Origin: Mycobacterium sp. IS-1496
GTDB lineage: Bacteria > Actinomycetota > Actinomycetes > Mycobacteriales > Mycobacteriaceae
Direction of reading: 5' to 3'
Assembly (NCBI RefSeq): GCF_001499995.1
Contig: NZ_LQIU01000015.1
Coordinates: forward strand, 22,068 to 86,067
Length of the DNA stretch: 64,000 nt
This document shows positions 1 to 9,767 of this stretch, piece after piece (positions within the stretch are counted from its first letter, which is position 1; every line of letters begins with the position of its first letter). Made by a program: the position numbers and the translations under genes. The notes under the pieces are model-generated. The model worked only from the letters and a program-made list of their open reading frames with translations. It was not told the origin of the DNA and ran no database searches.

Positions 1-587
1 GGCAGACCGGCCTCGATGAACAGTTCGGCGAGCCGGACCGGCACCGAGGGATCGCGCTCGGACGGCTTGAGGATGAACGCGTTACCGCAGGCCAGCGCCG
101 GACCCGCCTTCCACAGCGGGATCATCGCCGGGAAGTTGAACGGGGTGATGCCGGCGACCACGCCGAGCGGCTGGCGCATCGAGTAGACGTCGATGCCGGT
201 GCCGGCGCCCTCGGTGTACTCGCCCTTGATCAGGTGCGGGATGCCGATCGCGAACTCGATGACCTCGATGCCGCGCTGGATGTCACCCTTGGCGTCGGGC
301 ACGGTCTTGCCGTGTTCGATCGACAGCAGCTCCGCCAGTTCTTCGATGTTCTGGTTCACCAGCTCGATGAAGCGCATCATGACGCGGGCGCGGCGCTGCG
401 GGTTCCAGGCCGCCCACTCCTTCTGGGCCTCGGCGGCGCCTGCGACCGCGGCGTCGACGTCGGCGCGCGAGCCGAGCAGGACCTGGGCCTGCACCGCCCC
501 GGTGCTCGGGTTCATCACGTCCGCCGTACGGGTCGACTCGCCTGCGGTGCGCTTGCCGTTGATGAAGTGCTGGATCTGGTTGGTCAT
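1..587 (-). CDS. mmsA: Methylmalonate-semialdehyde dehydrogenase (CoA-acylating), 5' part
   Basis: Partial gene running off the left edge; the first about 195 codons are present. The protein begins MTNQIQHFINGKRTAGE and carries typical aldehyde-dehydrogenase N-terminal features: the SIEHGKTVPDAKGDIQRGIE segment and the nucleotide-binding segment GVVAGITPFNFPAMIPLWK. The family oxidises methylmalonate or malonate semialdehyde to propionyl- or acetyl-CoA in valine, thymine and inositol catabolism. The catalytic Cys lies outside the window. The ATG at 585-587 follows a GAGGGGC-type ribosome site. A 16 bp inverted repeat just upstream may be its operator. Family assignment is confident; the exact substrate is inferred from similarity. 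Confidence 0.88.
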   Translation of the reverse strand, partial: MTNQIQHFINGKRTAGESTRTADVMNPSTGAVQAQVLLGSRADVDAAVAGAAEAQKEWAAWNPQRRARVMMRFIELVNQNIEELAELLSIEHGKTVPDAKGDIQRGIEVIEFAIGIPHLIKGEYTEGAGTGIDVYSMRQPLGVVAGITPFNFPAMIPLWKAGPALACGNAFILKPSERDPSVPVRLAELFIEAGL

Positions 588-609
588 GAGAATGCCCCTC
601 GCTCGAGAT

Positions 610-625
610 ACTAGGACATCCTAGT
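610..625. promoter_or_regulatory. Inverted repeat, candidate repressor operator of mmsA
   Basis: ACTAGGA-CA-TCCTAGT is a perfect 7 bp inverted repeat with a 2 bp spacer. It lies 23 bp upstream of the mmsA start, in the 40 bp gap before the rmlC stop codon. The position and symmetry suit a TetR/GntR-type operator overlapping the promoter. The regulator is not in this window. Confidence 0.5.
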
Positions 626-627
626 AA

Positions 628-2357
<1,730 letters not shown>

Positions 2358-3209
2358 CTACTTCGTCAGCCCGAGCGGGCCCGCCAACTCCTTCAGCGTC
2401 GGAAGCAGCTTGTCCCAGCCGCCCAGCACCTGGATGGCCACGTGATCGGCGCCGCGCTCGTGGTGTTCCTCGAGCCGGGCCGCGACCGCGTCCGCCGAAC
2501 CGTGCGCGACCACCGCGTCGATCAGCTTGTCGCTGCCCGGTTTGGCGACGTCCTCGTCGGTGAAGCCCAGCCGCTTCCAGTTGTTCACGTAGTTGCTCAG
2601 CCCGAGGTAGAAGTCGACGGTCTCGCGGCCGATCCGGCGCGCCTCCTCGACGTCGGAGCCGAGCACCACCTTGTGCTCGGGAGCGAGGAACACCGTCGGG
2701 CCGACGAGGTTGCGGGCCTGGCCGGTGTGCTCCGGCGTGGTCAGGTACGGATGGGCGCCGGCACTGCGCCGCGCGGCCAGCTTCAGTACCTGCGGGCCGA
2801 GCGCGGCGACGACCAGGCGGCTGGTCGGCACCTTCGCCCCGTCGAGCTTGTCGATGTACTCGACCAGCACGTCGTAGGGTTTGCGGTACTCCTCGGTGGC
2901 CTCCGGGTGCCCGATTCCGATGCCGAGCAGGAACCGGCTCGGGAACTTGTCCTCGATGCGGTGGTACGAGGCGGCGACCTCCTCGGCGGGCGACGCCCAC
3001 ACGTTCACGATGCCCGTGGCGACCTGCAGGGTCTCGGTCGCCTCGAGGATCGGCTCGACGAACTCGAGATCGGCCGCCGGTGAGGCGCCGACCCAGACCG
3101 CGCCGTAGCCGAGCTTCTCGATCTCCGCGGCCTGCTCCGGTTTCGGGGCGCCCGGGGTCCACACGCCGTAACGGCCCAGCCCGGGTTTGAGGGAAACGCC
3201 TTCGGTCAT
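2358..3209 (-). CDS. LLM-class F420-dependent oxidoreductase (Rv3463-like)
   Basis: 283 aa TIM-barrel protein of the luciferase-like monooxygenase superfamily, TIGR03620-type subgroup. Members bind the deazaflavin F420 and reduce or oxidise unknown substrates. Visible features: LGRYGVWTPGAPKPEQAAEIE at the N-terminus, YGAVWVGASP, LQVATGIVNVWAS, and FLLGIGIGHPEA. The ATG at 3207-3209 is preceded by GAAGGAA. It is a tandem paralogue of the next upstream gene, with only 30 bp between them. In M. tuberculosis a single such gene, Rv3463, lies between rmlB and infA. Substrate unknown. Confidence 0.85.
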   Translation of the reverse strand: MTEGVSLKPGLGRYGVWTPGAPKPEQAAEIEKLGYGAVWVGASPAADLEFVEPILEATETLQVATGIVNVWASPAEEVAASYHRIEDKFPSRFLLGIGIGHPEATEEYRKPYDVLVEYIDKLDGAKVPTSRLVVAALGPQVLKLAARRSAGAHPYLTTPEHTGQARNLVGPTVFLAPEHKVVLGSDVEEARRIGRETVDFYLGLSNYVNNWKRLGFTDEDVAKPGSDKLIDAVVAHGSADAVAARLEEHHERGADHVAIQVLGGWDKLLPTLKELAGPLGLTK

Positions 3210-3239
3210 ATCCGTTCCTTCAGTCGTCTGCGATCCGGC

Positions 3240-4070
3240 TCACTGCAGGCCGAGCGGACCGGCGAGGTCGGCCAGTGCGGCCACCAGCTTGTCAGGCCCG
3301 GTCAGCACCTGCACGGGCACGTGGTCGGCCCCGGCGTCGAGGTGCTGTTTCAGCCGGGCCGCGATGGCGTCGACGGTGCCGTAGGCCACGACGGCGTCCA
3401 CCAACCGATCACTACCCGGTTTTGCCACGTCCTGATCACCGAAACCCAGACGCTTCCAGTTGTTGAGGTAATTGGCCAGATTCAGATAGACGTCGAGCGC
3501 CTTGCGCCCGACCGCGCGGGCCCTCTCGGCGTCGGTGGTCATCACCACCTTGTGCTCGGGCGCCAGGAACGCCCCGGCGCCGATCACCTCGCGTGCGGTG
3601 GCCGTGTGCTCGGGGGTGGTGAGGTACGGATGCGCCCCCGCGGCGCGGTCGGCCGAGAGCTTGAGCACCTTGGGGCCCAGCGCGGCCACCACCCGCCGCT
3701 CCCGCGGCACGCCGTATTCGTCGAGTGCGTCGAGGTACTCGGTGAGCGCCTCGAGCGGTTTGCGGTACGCCTGGTGCGCTTCGGGGTGGCCGACGCCGAT
3801 CCCGAGGAGGAACCGGCCGGGATGAGCGGCCTCGATGCGGTGGAAGGACTCCGCCACCGGCCCGGCCGCCGCCGTCCAGATGTTGACGATCCCGGTGGCG
3901 ACCTGCAGCGTCGTGGTCCGGTCGAGGATGGGTTCGACCCAGTCCAGTTCGGCGGGCGGTGAGCCGCCCACCCAGACGGCGCCGTAGCCGAGCGCCTCGA
4001 TGTCCTTGGCTTGCGCGGGTGTCACGGCGCGGCCGAACACGCCGTACCTACCGAGATCGGGTTTGGTCAT
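3240..4070 (-). CDS. LLM-class F420-dependent oxidoreductase, tandem paralogue
   Basis: 276 aa, starting MTKPDLGRYGVFGRAVTP. It aligns along its full length with the gene at 2358-3209: shared LGRYGV, EALGYGAVWVGGSPPAEL, FLLGIGVGHPEAHQAYRKPL, AALGPKVLKL and NNWKRLGFGDQDVAKPGSD. This is a local duplication of the Rv3463-type gene; the copies have diverged, so both are probably functional. Start at ATG 4068-4070; the longer reading upstream is the antisense shadow of the kinase gene. Both copies run in the same direction and probably form one transcript. Confidence 0.83.
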   Translation of the reverse strand: MTKPDLGRYGVFGRAVTPAQAKDIEALGYGAVWVGGSPPAELDWVEPILDRTTTLQVATGIVNIWTAAAGPVAESFHRIEAAHPGRFLLGIGVGHPEAHQAYRKPLEALTEYLDALDEYGVPRERRVVAALGPKVLKLSADRAAGAHPYLTTPEHTATAREVIGAGAFLAPEHKVVMTTDAERARAVGRKALDVYLNLANYLNNWKRLGFGDQDVAKPGSDRLVDAVVAYGTVDAIAARLKQHLDAGADHVPVQVLTGPDKLVAALADLAGPLGLQ

Positions 4071-4099
4071 GACGGCTGCAACCGACGCCGCGGCGGCGA

Positions 4100-5560
4100 C
4101 TATTCCTCCGGCGAGGGCGCCTGCAGCGGCAGACAGACGATGAAGCGGGTGTCGCCGGGCGTGGACTGGACCGACAGGTCGCCGTGGTGCTTCTCGACGA
4201 TGATGCGGCGCGCCAGGTCCAGGCCCAGCCCGGTGCCCTCGCCGACCGGTTTGGTGGTGAAGAACGGTGTGAAGATGCGGTCGACGATCTCCTCCGGGAT
4301 GCCCGGCCCGTCGTCGCAGATCTCCACGCGCACCCGGTCCTCGTTCTCGCGCATGGTGCGCACGGTCAGCGTGCCCCGCCCGCCCATCGCCTGGATCGCG
4401 TTCTGGATGAGATTGGACCATACCTCGTTGAGATCGCCTGGGTAGCAGAGCAATTCGGGCAGCGACGTGTCCTTCTCCCACACCAGTGCGACCGGTTTGT
4501 CCTTGCCGATCTTGTCGCCGAAGATCGTCTTGATCGTGCTGTGGATGAGCTCGTGGACATTGGCGCTCTGATAGGCGCCGCGGTCCATCTGCGAGTACTG
4601 CTTGGCCCCGGCGAGCAGCGTGGAGATCCGCTTGCTGGCGTCGGCGATCTCGCGCATCCGCAGTTCGGTGTCGATCGTGTACTTCAGCCAGCCGAGGGCG
4701 CTCGGCAGCGACGACGAGCACGTCCCGTCCATGACGTCGTCGATCGACGCCGAGATCCGCTCCAGCCAGTCGACGTCGAGGCCCGCCTCGACGAAGGTCG
4801 GGGCGTAGTCCCAGCCGCCGGCGATCCCGTGGTCGGTGAGCCAGTCCCCGATCTGCTCCTCGCGGTCCGAGGTCTCCAGCGCCGTGAGGTCCTGGCTGCG
4901 GAACTTGGCGACCTGTTCGGCCACTTCGTCCTGGATCTTCACCAGCACCCGCAGCGCCTCGGGGCTGAACTTGCCGTCGGCGAGCATGGCCAGCTTGTGG
5001 CGCATCTTGCCGACGCCCTCCTGCAGGTCGGCGACGGCACGCGCGGTGGCCGCGGCGGGATTGTTGAGCTGATGGGTGAGCCCGGCGGTGATGGTGCCCA
5101 GCGCGAGCAGCTTCTCCCGCTGACCGATGATCTGGTGCTGCCTGCGCCTGCCGACGGTCTGGCCTTCGAGCAGATGCACCGCCATCGGGAACTGGGTCTG
5201 CATGAAGCGGGCGAACGCGTCGGCGTCGAGAACGAAGAACCTCGACGGTTTCGTCAGCCGCACGGTGGCCTCGTAGACGTGTTCCTCACCCGGGACGTAG
5301 GCCGACCACGCACCGCAGTACACCCCGCGCTGTGAGGTGCGGCCGGTCTGAATGTCGGTGCCGCCCGAGCGTTTCGACATCACCAGTTCACCGTCGATGA
5401 GCACGTAGAAGCAGGTGGCCGGGTCCCCTTCACTGCACAGCGGGCCCGCGGGGAAGGTCTGGATGTGGCCGTTGGCGCACAGCGTGTCGAGCTGCTCGTC
5501 GGACAGCGCCTCGAACAGGAACAGCGTGCGCAGCTCGTCGCGCAGGCACGTCTCGCCCAT
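4100..5560 (-). CDS. Histidine kinase with N-terminal cyclic-nucleotide-binding domain
   Basis: 486 aa. Residues about 1-130 form a cNMP/CRP-type sensor domain (FEALSDEQLDTLCANGHIQ, GDPATCFYVLIDGELVMSK). The H-box is LTHQLNNPAAA with His163. The C-terminal HATPase has an N-box (NLIQNAIQAM), G1 box (DDGPGIPEE) and F/G2 boxes (FTPFFTTKP, GEGTGLGL). No membrane segment is seen, so it is probably cytoplasmic. It lies 11 bp downstream of the receiver/thioredoxin-reductase fusion and is almost certainly cotranscribed as its cognate kinase. The middle region (about 200-300) is not recognised. Whether the sensor binds cAMP, another ligand or none cannot be told from the sequence. Confidence 0.88.
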   Translation of the reverse strand: MGETCLRDELRTLFLFEALSDEQLDTLCANGHIQTFPAGPLCSEGDPATCFYVLIDGELVMSKRSGGTDIQTGRTSQRGVYCGAWSAYVPGEEHVYEATVRLTKPSRFFVLDADAFARFMQTQFPMAVHLLEGQTVGRRRQHQIIGQREKLLALGTITAGLTHQLNNPAAATARAVADLQEGVGKMRHKLAMLADGKFSPEALRVLVKIQDEVAEQVAKFRSQDLTALETSDREEQIGDWLTDHGIAGGWDYAPTFVEAGLDVDWLERISASIDDVMDGTCSSSLPSALGWLKYTIDTELRMREIADASKRISTLLAGAKQYSQMDRGAYQSANVHELIHSTIKTIFGDKIGKDKPVALVWEKDTSLPELLCYPGDLNEVWSNLIQNAIQAMGGRGTLTVRTMRENEDRVRVEICDDGPGIPEEIVDRIFTPFFTTKPVGEGTGLGLDLARRIIVEKHHGDLSVQSTPGDTRFIVCLPLQAPSPEE

Positions 5561-5571
5561 GGTGACCCCTT

Positions 5572-7236
5572 TCAGGCTTCCGCCAGGTACCGGTGCACCA
5601 GCATGACCGCCATCGACCCTTCGCCGACGGCGGCGGCCACCCGTTTGGCGGACTCGGCTCGCACATCACCTGCAACAAACACACCCGGCACGCTTGTTTC
5701 CAGGTGGTGCGGCGGGCGGTCCAGCGTCCAGCCCGAGATCTCCCGCAGATCGGGCCCGGCGAGGATGAACCCGTGGTCGTCGCGCACGACGATGCCGTCG
5801 AGCCATTCGGTGCGCGGTTCGGCGCCGATGAAGATGAACATCCGGCCGCAGGTGTGCTCCTCGCGGTTCCCGGTGAGCGTGTTCTCCAGGCAGATGCCCT
5901 CGAGGTGGCCGTTGCCCTTGACCGCGTGGACCACGGTGTTGGGCAGCTCCCGGATCTTGTCGTTGGCCCTGATCTGCTGGATCAGATAGTGCGACATCGA
6001 GTCCTCGAGCCTGCGGCGGCTGACGATCGTGACCTTGCTGGCCGTGCGCGAGAGGTGCATCGCGGCCTGGCCGGCGGAGTTCGCGCCGCCGATCACGTAC
6101 ACCTCGTCGTCCTCGCAGTCGGCGGCGACCGACGCCGTGGCGCCGTAGTACACCCCCGCACCGGTCAGCCCGTCGCATCCCTCGGCGGGCAGCTGGCGGT
6201 ATTCGACGCCCATCGCCAGGATCACCGCGCGGGCGCCGATCGACCGGCCGTCGGACAGCCGCACGGTGCGCGCCGACCCGTCGATCTCCAGGGCCGTCAC
6301 CTCGGCCGCGGTGATCAGCTCGGCGTCGAACTTCTCGGCCTGCCTGCGCGCCCGCTCGGCGAGCTGCGCACCCGAGAGGCCGTCGGGGAAACCGAGGTAG
6401 TTCTCGATACGGGAACTCTGCCCGGCCTGCCCGCCGGTGGCGGTGCGCTCGATGAGCACCGTCTCGAGACCCTCGGAGGCTCCGTACACGGCGGCGGCCA
6501 GACCGGCGGGCCCGCCGCCGATCACCACCAGGTCATAGAAGTCCTCGGCGGGGGTGGTGGTCAGCCCGAGGGTGGCGCCCAGTTCGGCGTCGGACGGGTC
6601 GACGAGGGTCTCGCCCTGTTCGGTGATCACCACCGGCAGCGTCATCCCGTCCTGGCCGGCTGCCTCCAGCAGCTGCCTCCCCTTCCGCTCGTCGGCACGG
6701 AACCAGGTGTAGTACAACCGGTTTCGGGCGAGGAACTCGCGCACCTCCGATGATCTGGCGTTCCACGGATGCCCGATGATCTTGGTGTGCGGGATGGCCC
6801 GGTCCCCGGTCTCGCGCCACGCCTCGATCAACGCATCGATGACGGGGTAGAGCTTCTCCTCCGGGGGATCCCACGGCTTGAGCAGGTAATGGTCCAGGTC
6901 GACGACGTTGATGGCGTCGATCGCGGCGTGGGTGTCGGCGTACGCGGTGAGCAGCACGCGCCGCGCCATCGGGTAGAGGTCCATCGCCTCCTCGAGGAAC
7001 TCGATACCGCTCATCTGCGGCATCCGGTAGTCGGCGACGAACACCGCGACCGTCTCGCCGCGCAGCTTCAGTTCGTTGAGTGTCTCGAGCGCATCCGGGC
7101 CGGATTCGGCCCGCACGATCCGGAAGTGCTCGCCGTAGTGACGGCGCAGGTCGCGCGCCACCGCACGGGAGACCGCCGGGTCGTCGTCGACGGTGAGGAT
7201 CACGGGTTTGCGGGCTACCGCGGCAGGGCCTGTCAT
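5572..7236 (-). CDS. Fused response regulator / glutaredoxin-like / thioredoxin-reductase-like flavoprotein
   Basis: 554 aa, three modules. Residues about 10-135 are a receiver (DDD at 17-19, phosphoacceptor Asp69 in VADYRMP, Thr97, Lys120 in LLKPWD). Residues about 150-220 resemble a glutaredoxin/thioredoxin fold with the active-site CxxC position reading HPWNARS. Residues about 235-550 are a thioredoxin-reductase-type FAD/NAD(P)H module (FAD motif GGGPAGLAAA at about 240; second Rossmann motif VIGGANSAGQAA; C-terminal VFVAGDVR). The thioredoxin-reductase redox CxxC is absent: the region reads YYGATASVAADC. So the output of a phosphorelay seems to be a flavoenzyme rather than DNA binding. 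Start at ATG 7234-7236; upstream residues lie in the promoter region. Function unknown. Confidence 0.87.
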   Translation of the reverse strand: MTGPAAVARKPVILTVDDDPAVSRAVARDLRRHYGEHFRIVRAESGPDALETLNELKLRGETVAVFVADYRMPQMSGIEFLEEAMDLYPMARRVLLTAYADTHAAIDAINVVDLDHYLLKPWDPPEEKLYPVIDALIEAWRETGDRAIPHTKIIGHPWNARSSEVREFLARNRLYYTWFRADERKGRQLLEAAGQDGMTLPVVITEQGETLVDPSDAELGATLGLTTTPAEDFYDLVVIGGGPAGLAAAVYGASEGLETVLIERTATGGQAGQSSRIENYLGFPDGLSGAQLAERARRQAEKFDAELITAAEVTALEIDGSARTVRLSDGRSIGARAVILAMGVEYRQLPAEGCDGLTGAGVYYGATASVAADCEDDEVYVIGGANSAGQAAMHLSRTASKVTIVSRRRLEDSMSHYLIQQIRANDKIRELPNTVVHAVKGNGHLEGICLENTLTGNREEHTCGRMFIFIGAEPRTEWLDGIVVRDDHGFILAGPDLREISGWTLDRPPHHLETSVPGVFVAGDVRAESAKRVAAAVGEGSMAVMLVHRYLAEA

Positions 7237-7295
7237 CGCGATCAAGTATGCGCCGGTCGTCCAGTCGATATCGGATATGCCGGGGTCACGGTATC

Positions 7296-7307
7296 TAGAC
7301 TGCGCCC
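7296..7307 (+). promoter_or_regulatory. -10 element of a leaderless-type promoter
   Basis: TAGACT (7296-7301) fits the mycobacterial TANNNT -10 element and is followed by exactly 6 nt and then the GTG start at 7308. This is the usual geometry for leaderless mycobacterial mRNAs. No Shine-Dalgarno sequence is present. Confidence 0.5.
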
Positions 7308-7772
7308 GTGGCCGAACTCCAGTTCTCCGATTCGGTGTTCGTGGCACGGCACCCCGACGCCGTCTACGCGTTGGTGTCCGACGTGACCCGGATGGGTGAG
7401 TGGAGCCCGGTGTGCCGGGCCTGCTGGTGGGACGACCCGGACACCGGGCCCGTCGCGGGTGCCTGGTTCACCGGGCGCAACGCGACTCCCGATCGGGAGT
7501 GGGAGACGCGCAGCCAGGTGACGGTGGCCGACGGCCGCGAGTTCGTCTGGGAGGTCAACGGCGGCTGGGTGCGGTGGGGCTTCACCGTGGCACCCGAGGA
7601 GGACGGGACCCGGTTGACCGAGCACTGGCGGCTGCTGCCCCGGGGCGTCGACGGGTTCCGCGAACGCTACGGCGCCGACGCCGACGCGCAGATCGCCGAG
7701 CGCACGGCGGCCGCACACTCCGGCATCCCCGAGACGCTGGCCGCGATCAAGCGGACGGCCGGGAGCATCTAG
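7308..7772 (+). CDS. SRPBCC-family (polyketide cyclase/START-like) protein
   Basis: 154 aa starting at GTG. The layout is typical of the SRPBCC ligand-binding fold: N-terminal strand FSDSVFVARHPDAVYALVSDVTRMGEWSPV, central strands around WFTGRN and EFVWEVNGGWVRWGFTV, and a long C-terminal helix (ERTAAAHSGIPETLAAIKR). The family binds hydrophobic ligands; no specific ligand can be named. The gene is divergent from the receiver/flavoprotein gene with 71 bp between them. Its TAG stop overlaps the convergent USP stop inside a CTAG tetranucleotide. Confidence 0.75.
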   Translation: MAELQFSDSVFVARHPDAVYALVSDVTRMGEWSPVCRACWWDDPDTGPVAGAWFTGRNATPDREWETRSQVTVADGREFVWEVNGGWVRWGFTVAPEEDGTRLTEHWRLLPRGVDGFRERYGADADAQIAERTAAAHSGIPETLAAIKRTAGSI

Positions 7773-8656
7773 ACGTCGGCTGCGTGGCAGACCATGACCG
7801 GCACGCGGCTGTGGTGGAGCAGGTTCAGGCTCGTCGACCCCAGCAGCGCGGCGCTCACGACGTTGGCTCGATGGTTGCCGACCACGACGAGCTGCGCGCC
7901 GGTGAGGCGGTCGAGGAGGGCGTGGCCCGGCTTCGCATCGTCGAGCAGTGTCGCGACCTCCACGCCGGGATACCTGTCCGTCCAGGGCTCGAGGGCGCGC
8001 GTCAGCAGCCCCCACTCCGCGGACTCCAGGGCGTCCCAGTCGATGAGGTAGGGGATGGCCACCGCGTCGGCGTCCAGCCCCGCCGCCCACGAGTGCACGG
8101 CGGTGAGGGGGGCGCCGAACCGGTCGGCGAACTCGAACGCGGCCGCCAGGGCCGCCGTCCCGGCCGGCGTGCCGTCGACCCCGACCACGACCGGCGCCGT
8201 ACCCGGCCGCGCGATCTGACGCCACGCCACCACCGGACACGACGCCTGCGTCGCGACCCGCAACGTCGTCGACCCGACCAGCACTGCCGCGGCCGGACTG
8301 ACATCGTCGCAGCCCACGACGACCAGGGCGGCGTCGCGGCTGCGGCCGATCAACGCCTCGTGGGCCGGCTCGCCGACCGCCTCGGTGACGACGCCCAGGT
8401 GTGGAAAGTGTTCGGCCACAGCCTCTTTCGCTAGATCGAGCGTCTTCTCAGCGGCGGCCTGCTGATCCTCGGGCGCGGCCGCCCGGATGGCGACCACCGC
8501 GGCGTCGGTGAAGAAGTGACCGGCCGTGGCGGTCGAGTGGACGAGCCGCAACGACGTGCGGTACGCCGCGGCCGCCGCGGCGGCCCACCGCGCGGCGTCG
8601 ATGCTGGTCGGCGAGCCGTCGATCCCGACGACGACCGGGGCGGTGCGTTGCGTCAT
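7769..8656 (-). CDS. Universal stress protein, tandem-domain
   Basis: 295 aa with two UspA domains. Each has the VVVGxDGS/T start and an ATP-binding G-x2-G-x9-G-S/T type segment (VGCDDVSPAAAVLVGSTTLRV; VGNHRANVVSAALLGSTSLNLL). Two-domain Usps of about 295 aa are hallmark DosR-regulon proteins in mycobacteria; Rv2623 binds ATP and influences growth arrest. Start set at ATG 8654-8656 ([16 protein letters not shown]). It lies 19 bp downstream of the alcohol dehydrogenase and closes the operon that begins with the gene at 11255. DosR control is inferred from the box at 11335-11350. Confidence 0.9.
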   Translation of the reverse strand: MTQRTAPVVVGIDGSPTSIDAARWAAAAAAAYRTSLRLVHSTATAGHFFTDAAVVAIRAAAPEDQQAAAEKTLDLAKEAVAEHFPHLGVVTEAVGEPAHEALIGRSRDAALVVVGCDDVSPAAAVLVGSTTLRVATQASCPVVAWRQIARPGTAPVVVGVDGTPAGTAALAAAFEFADRFGAPLTAVHSWAAGLDADAVAIPYLIDWDALESAEWGLLTRALEPWTDRYPGVEVATLLDDAKPGHALLDRLTGAQLVVVGNHRANVVSAALLGSTSLNLLHHSRVPVMVCHAADV

Positions 8657-8675
8657 GAGCGTGCCTTTCGCTGGG

Positions 8676-9731
8676 TCAGTCGGTGTGCGGTGGGCGCGTG
8701 AGCAACACCTTGAGCGCTCCCGTCTCGCCGGGTCGGCTGAACACGTCATAGGCGAGGTCGAACTCGTCCATACCGAAGTGGTGGGTGATCATCGCCGCCG
8801 TGTCGATCTGGTGACCGGCCACCAGCTTGATCAGGGCGGGTGTCGAGTGCGTGTCCACCAGACCCGTGGTGATCGTGATGTTCTTGATCCAGATGTCCTC
8901 CAGGTGCAGCGTGGCGGGCTTGCCGTGCACCCCGACGTTGGCGACGTGTCCGCCGGGCCGGACCAGGCGGACCGCCTGCTCGAAGGTCTCGGGCACGCCG
9001 ACGGCCTCCATCGCCACATCGGCGCCGAGGCCGTCGGTGAGTGCGTCGACCACCGCGCGCGGATCCTGTGACGCCGAGTCGACGACGGTGTCGGCGCCGA
9101 CGGTCTTCGCCGCTTCCAGCCGGCTCTCGGCGATGTCGATCACCACGATGTGGCTGGGACTGTAGAGCTTGGCGGTGAGGACCGCGGCGAGGCCGATGGG
9201 ACCGGCGCCGACGATCGCCACGACGTCGCCGGGGCGCACCGCGGCGCTCAGCACGCCCACCTCGTAGGACGTGGGCAGGATGTCGGCGAGCATGACCATC
9301 TGTTCATCGCTCACCCCGGGAGGCACCTTGTGGGTGGAGTTGTCGGCGAATGGCACGCGGACGTACTCGGCCTGCGTTCCGTCGATGAGATGGCCCAGGA
9401 TCCATCCGCCGCCACCGAGGCACTGGCCGTACTGCCCGTCCCGGCAGTATCGGCAACTGCCGCAGGCGCTGATGCACGACACGAGCACCCGGTCACCGAC
9501 GGCGAGTTTCTCGACGGCGGAACCGATCTCGGTCACCGTGCCGACGGCTTCGTGACCGAGGACCCGGCCCGGCTGCACTTCGGGTACGTCCCCTTTGAGG
9601 ATGTGCAGGTCGGTGCCGCAGATGGTCACCGCGTCGACGCGGACGATGGCATCGGTGGCGCGCTGCACGACCGGATCGGGCACCTGCTCCCACGACCGCC
9701 TACCCGGACCGTGGTAAACCATCGCGTGCAT
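8676..9731 (-). CDS. Zinc-dependent alcohol dehydrogenase
   Basis: 351 aa medium-chain dehydrogenase. Catalytic-zinc ligands are seen in CGTDLHILKG and GHEAVG. The structural-zinc cysteines are in CGSCRYCRDGQYGQC, and the NAD-binding motif is GAGPIGLAAVLTAK. The ATG at 9729-9731 is preceded by AGGAGG. It sits 36 bp after the Rv2004c-like gene and 19 bp before the USP, as the middle gene of a three-gene operon. A fermentative or aldehyde-reducing role under low oxygen is plausible but not shown. It is distinct from the AdhA-like dehydrogenase at 22852-23862. Confidence 0.88.
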   Translation of the reverse strand: MHAMVYHGPGRRSWEQVPDPVVQRATDAIVRVDAVTICGTDLHILKGDVPEVQPGRVLGHEAVGTVTEIGSAVEKLAVGDRVLVSCISACGSCRYCRDGQYGQCLGGGGWILGHLIDGTQAEYVRVPFADNSTHKVPPGVSDEQMVMLADILPTSYEVGVLSAAVRPGDVVAIVGAGPIGLAAVLTAKLYSPSHIVVIDIAESRLEAAKTVGADTVVDSASQDPRAVVDALTDGLGADVAMEAVGVPETFEQAVRLVRPGGHVANVGVHGKPATLHLEDIWIKNITITTGLVDTHSTPALIKLVAGHQIDTAAMITHHFGMDEFDLAYDVFSRPGETGALKVLLTRPPHTD

Positions 9732-9767
9732 CGGCGGGTCCTCCTGTTCGGTGCTGTTTCGTGGCCG

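Noticed and set aside
4100..5560. Considered as the DevS/DosT partner of the DevR-like regulator
   Set aside because: It has a cNMP-type domain and no GAF heme domains, and it is cotranscribed with its own receiver protein.
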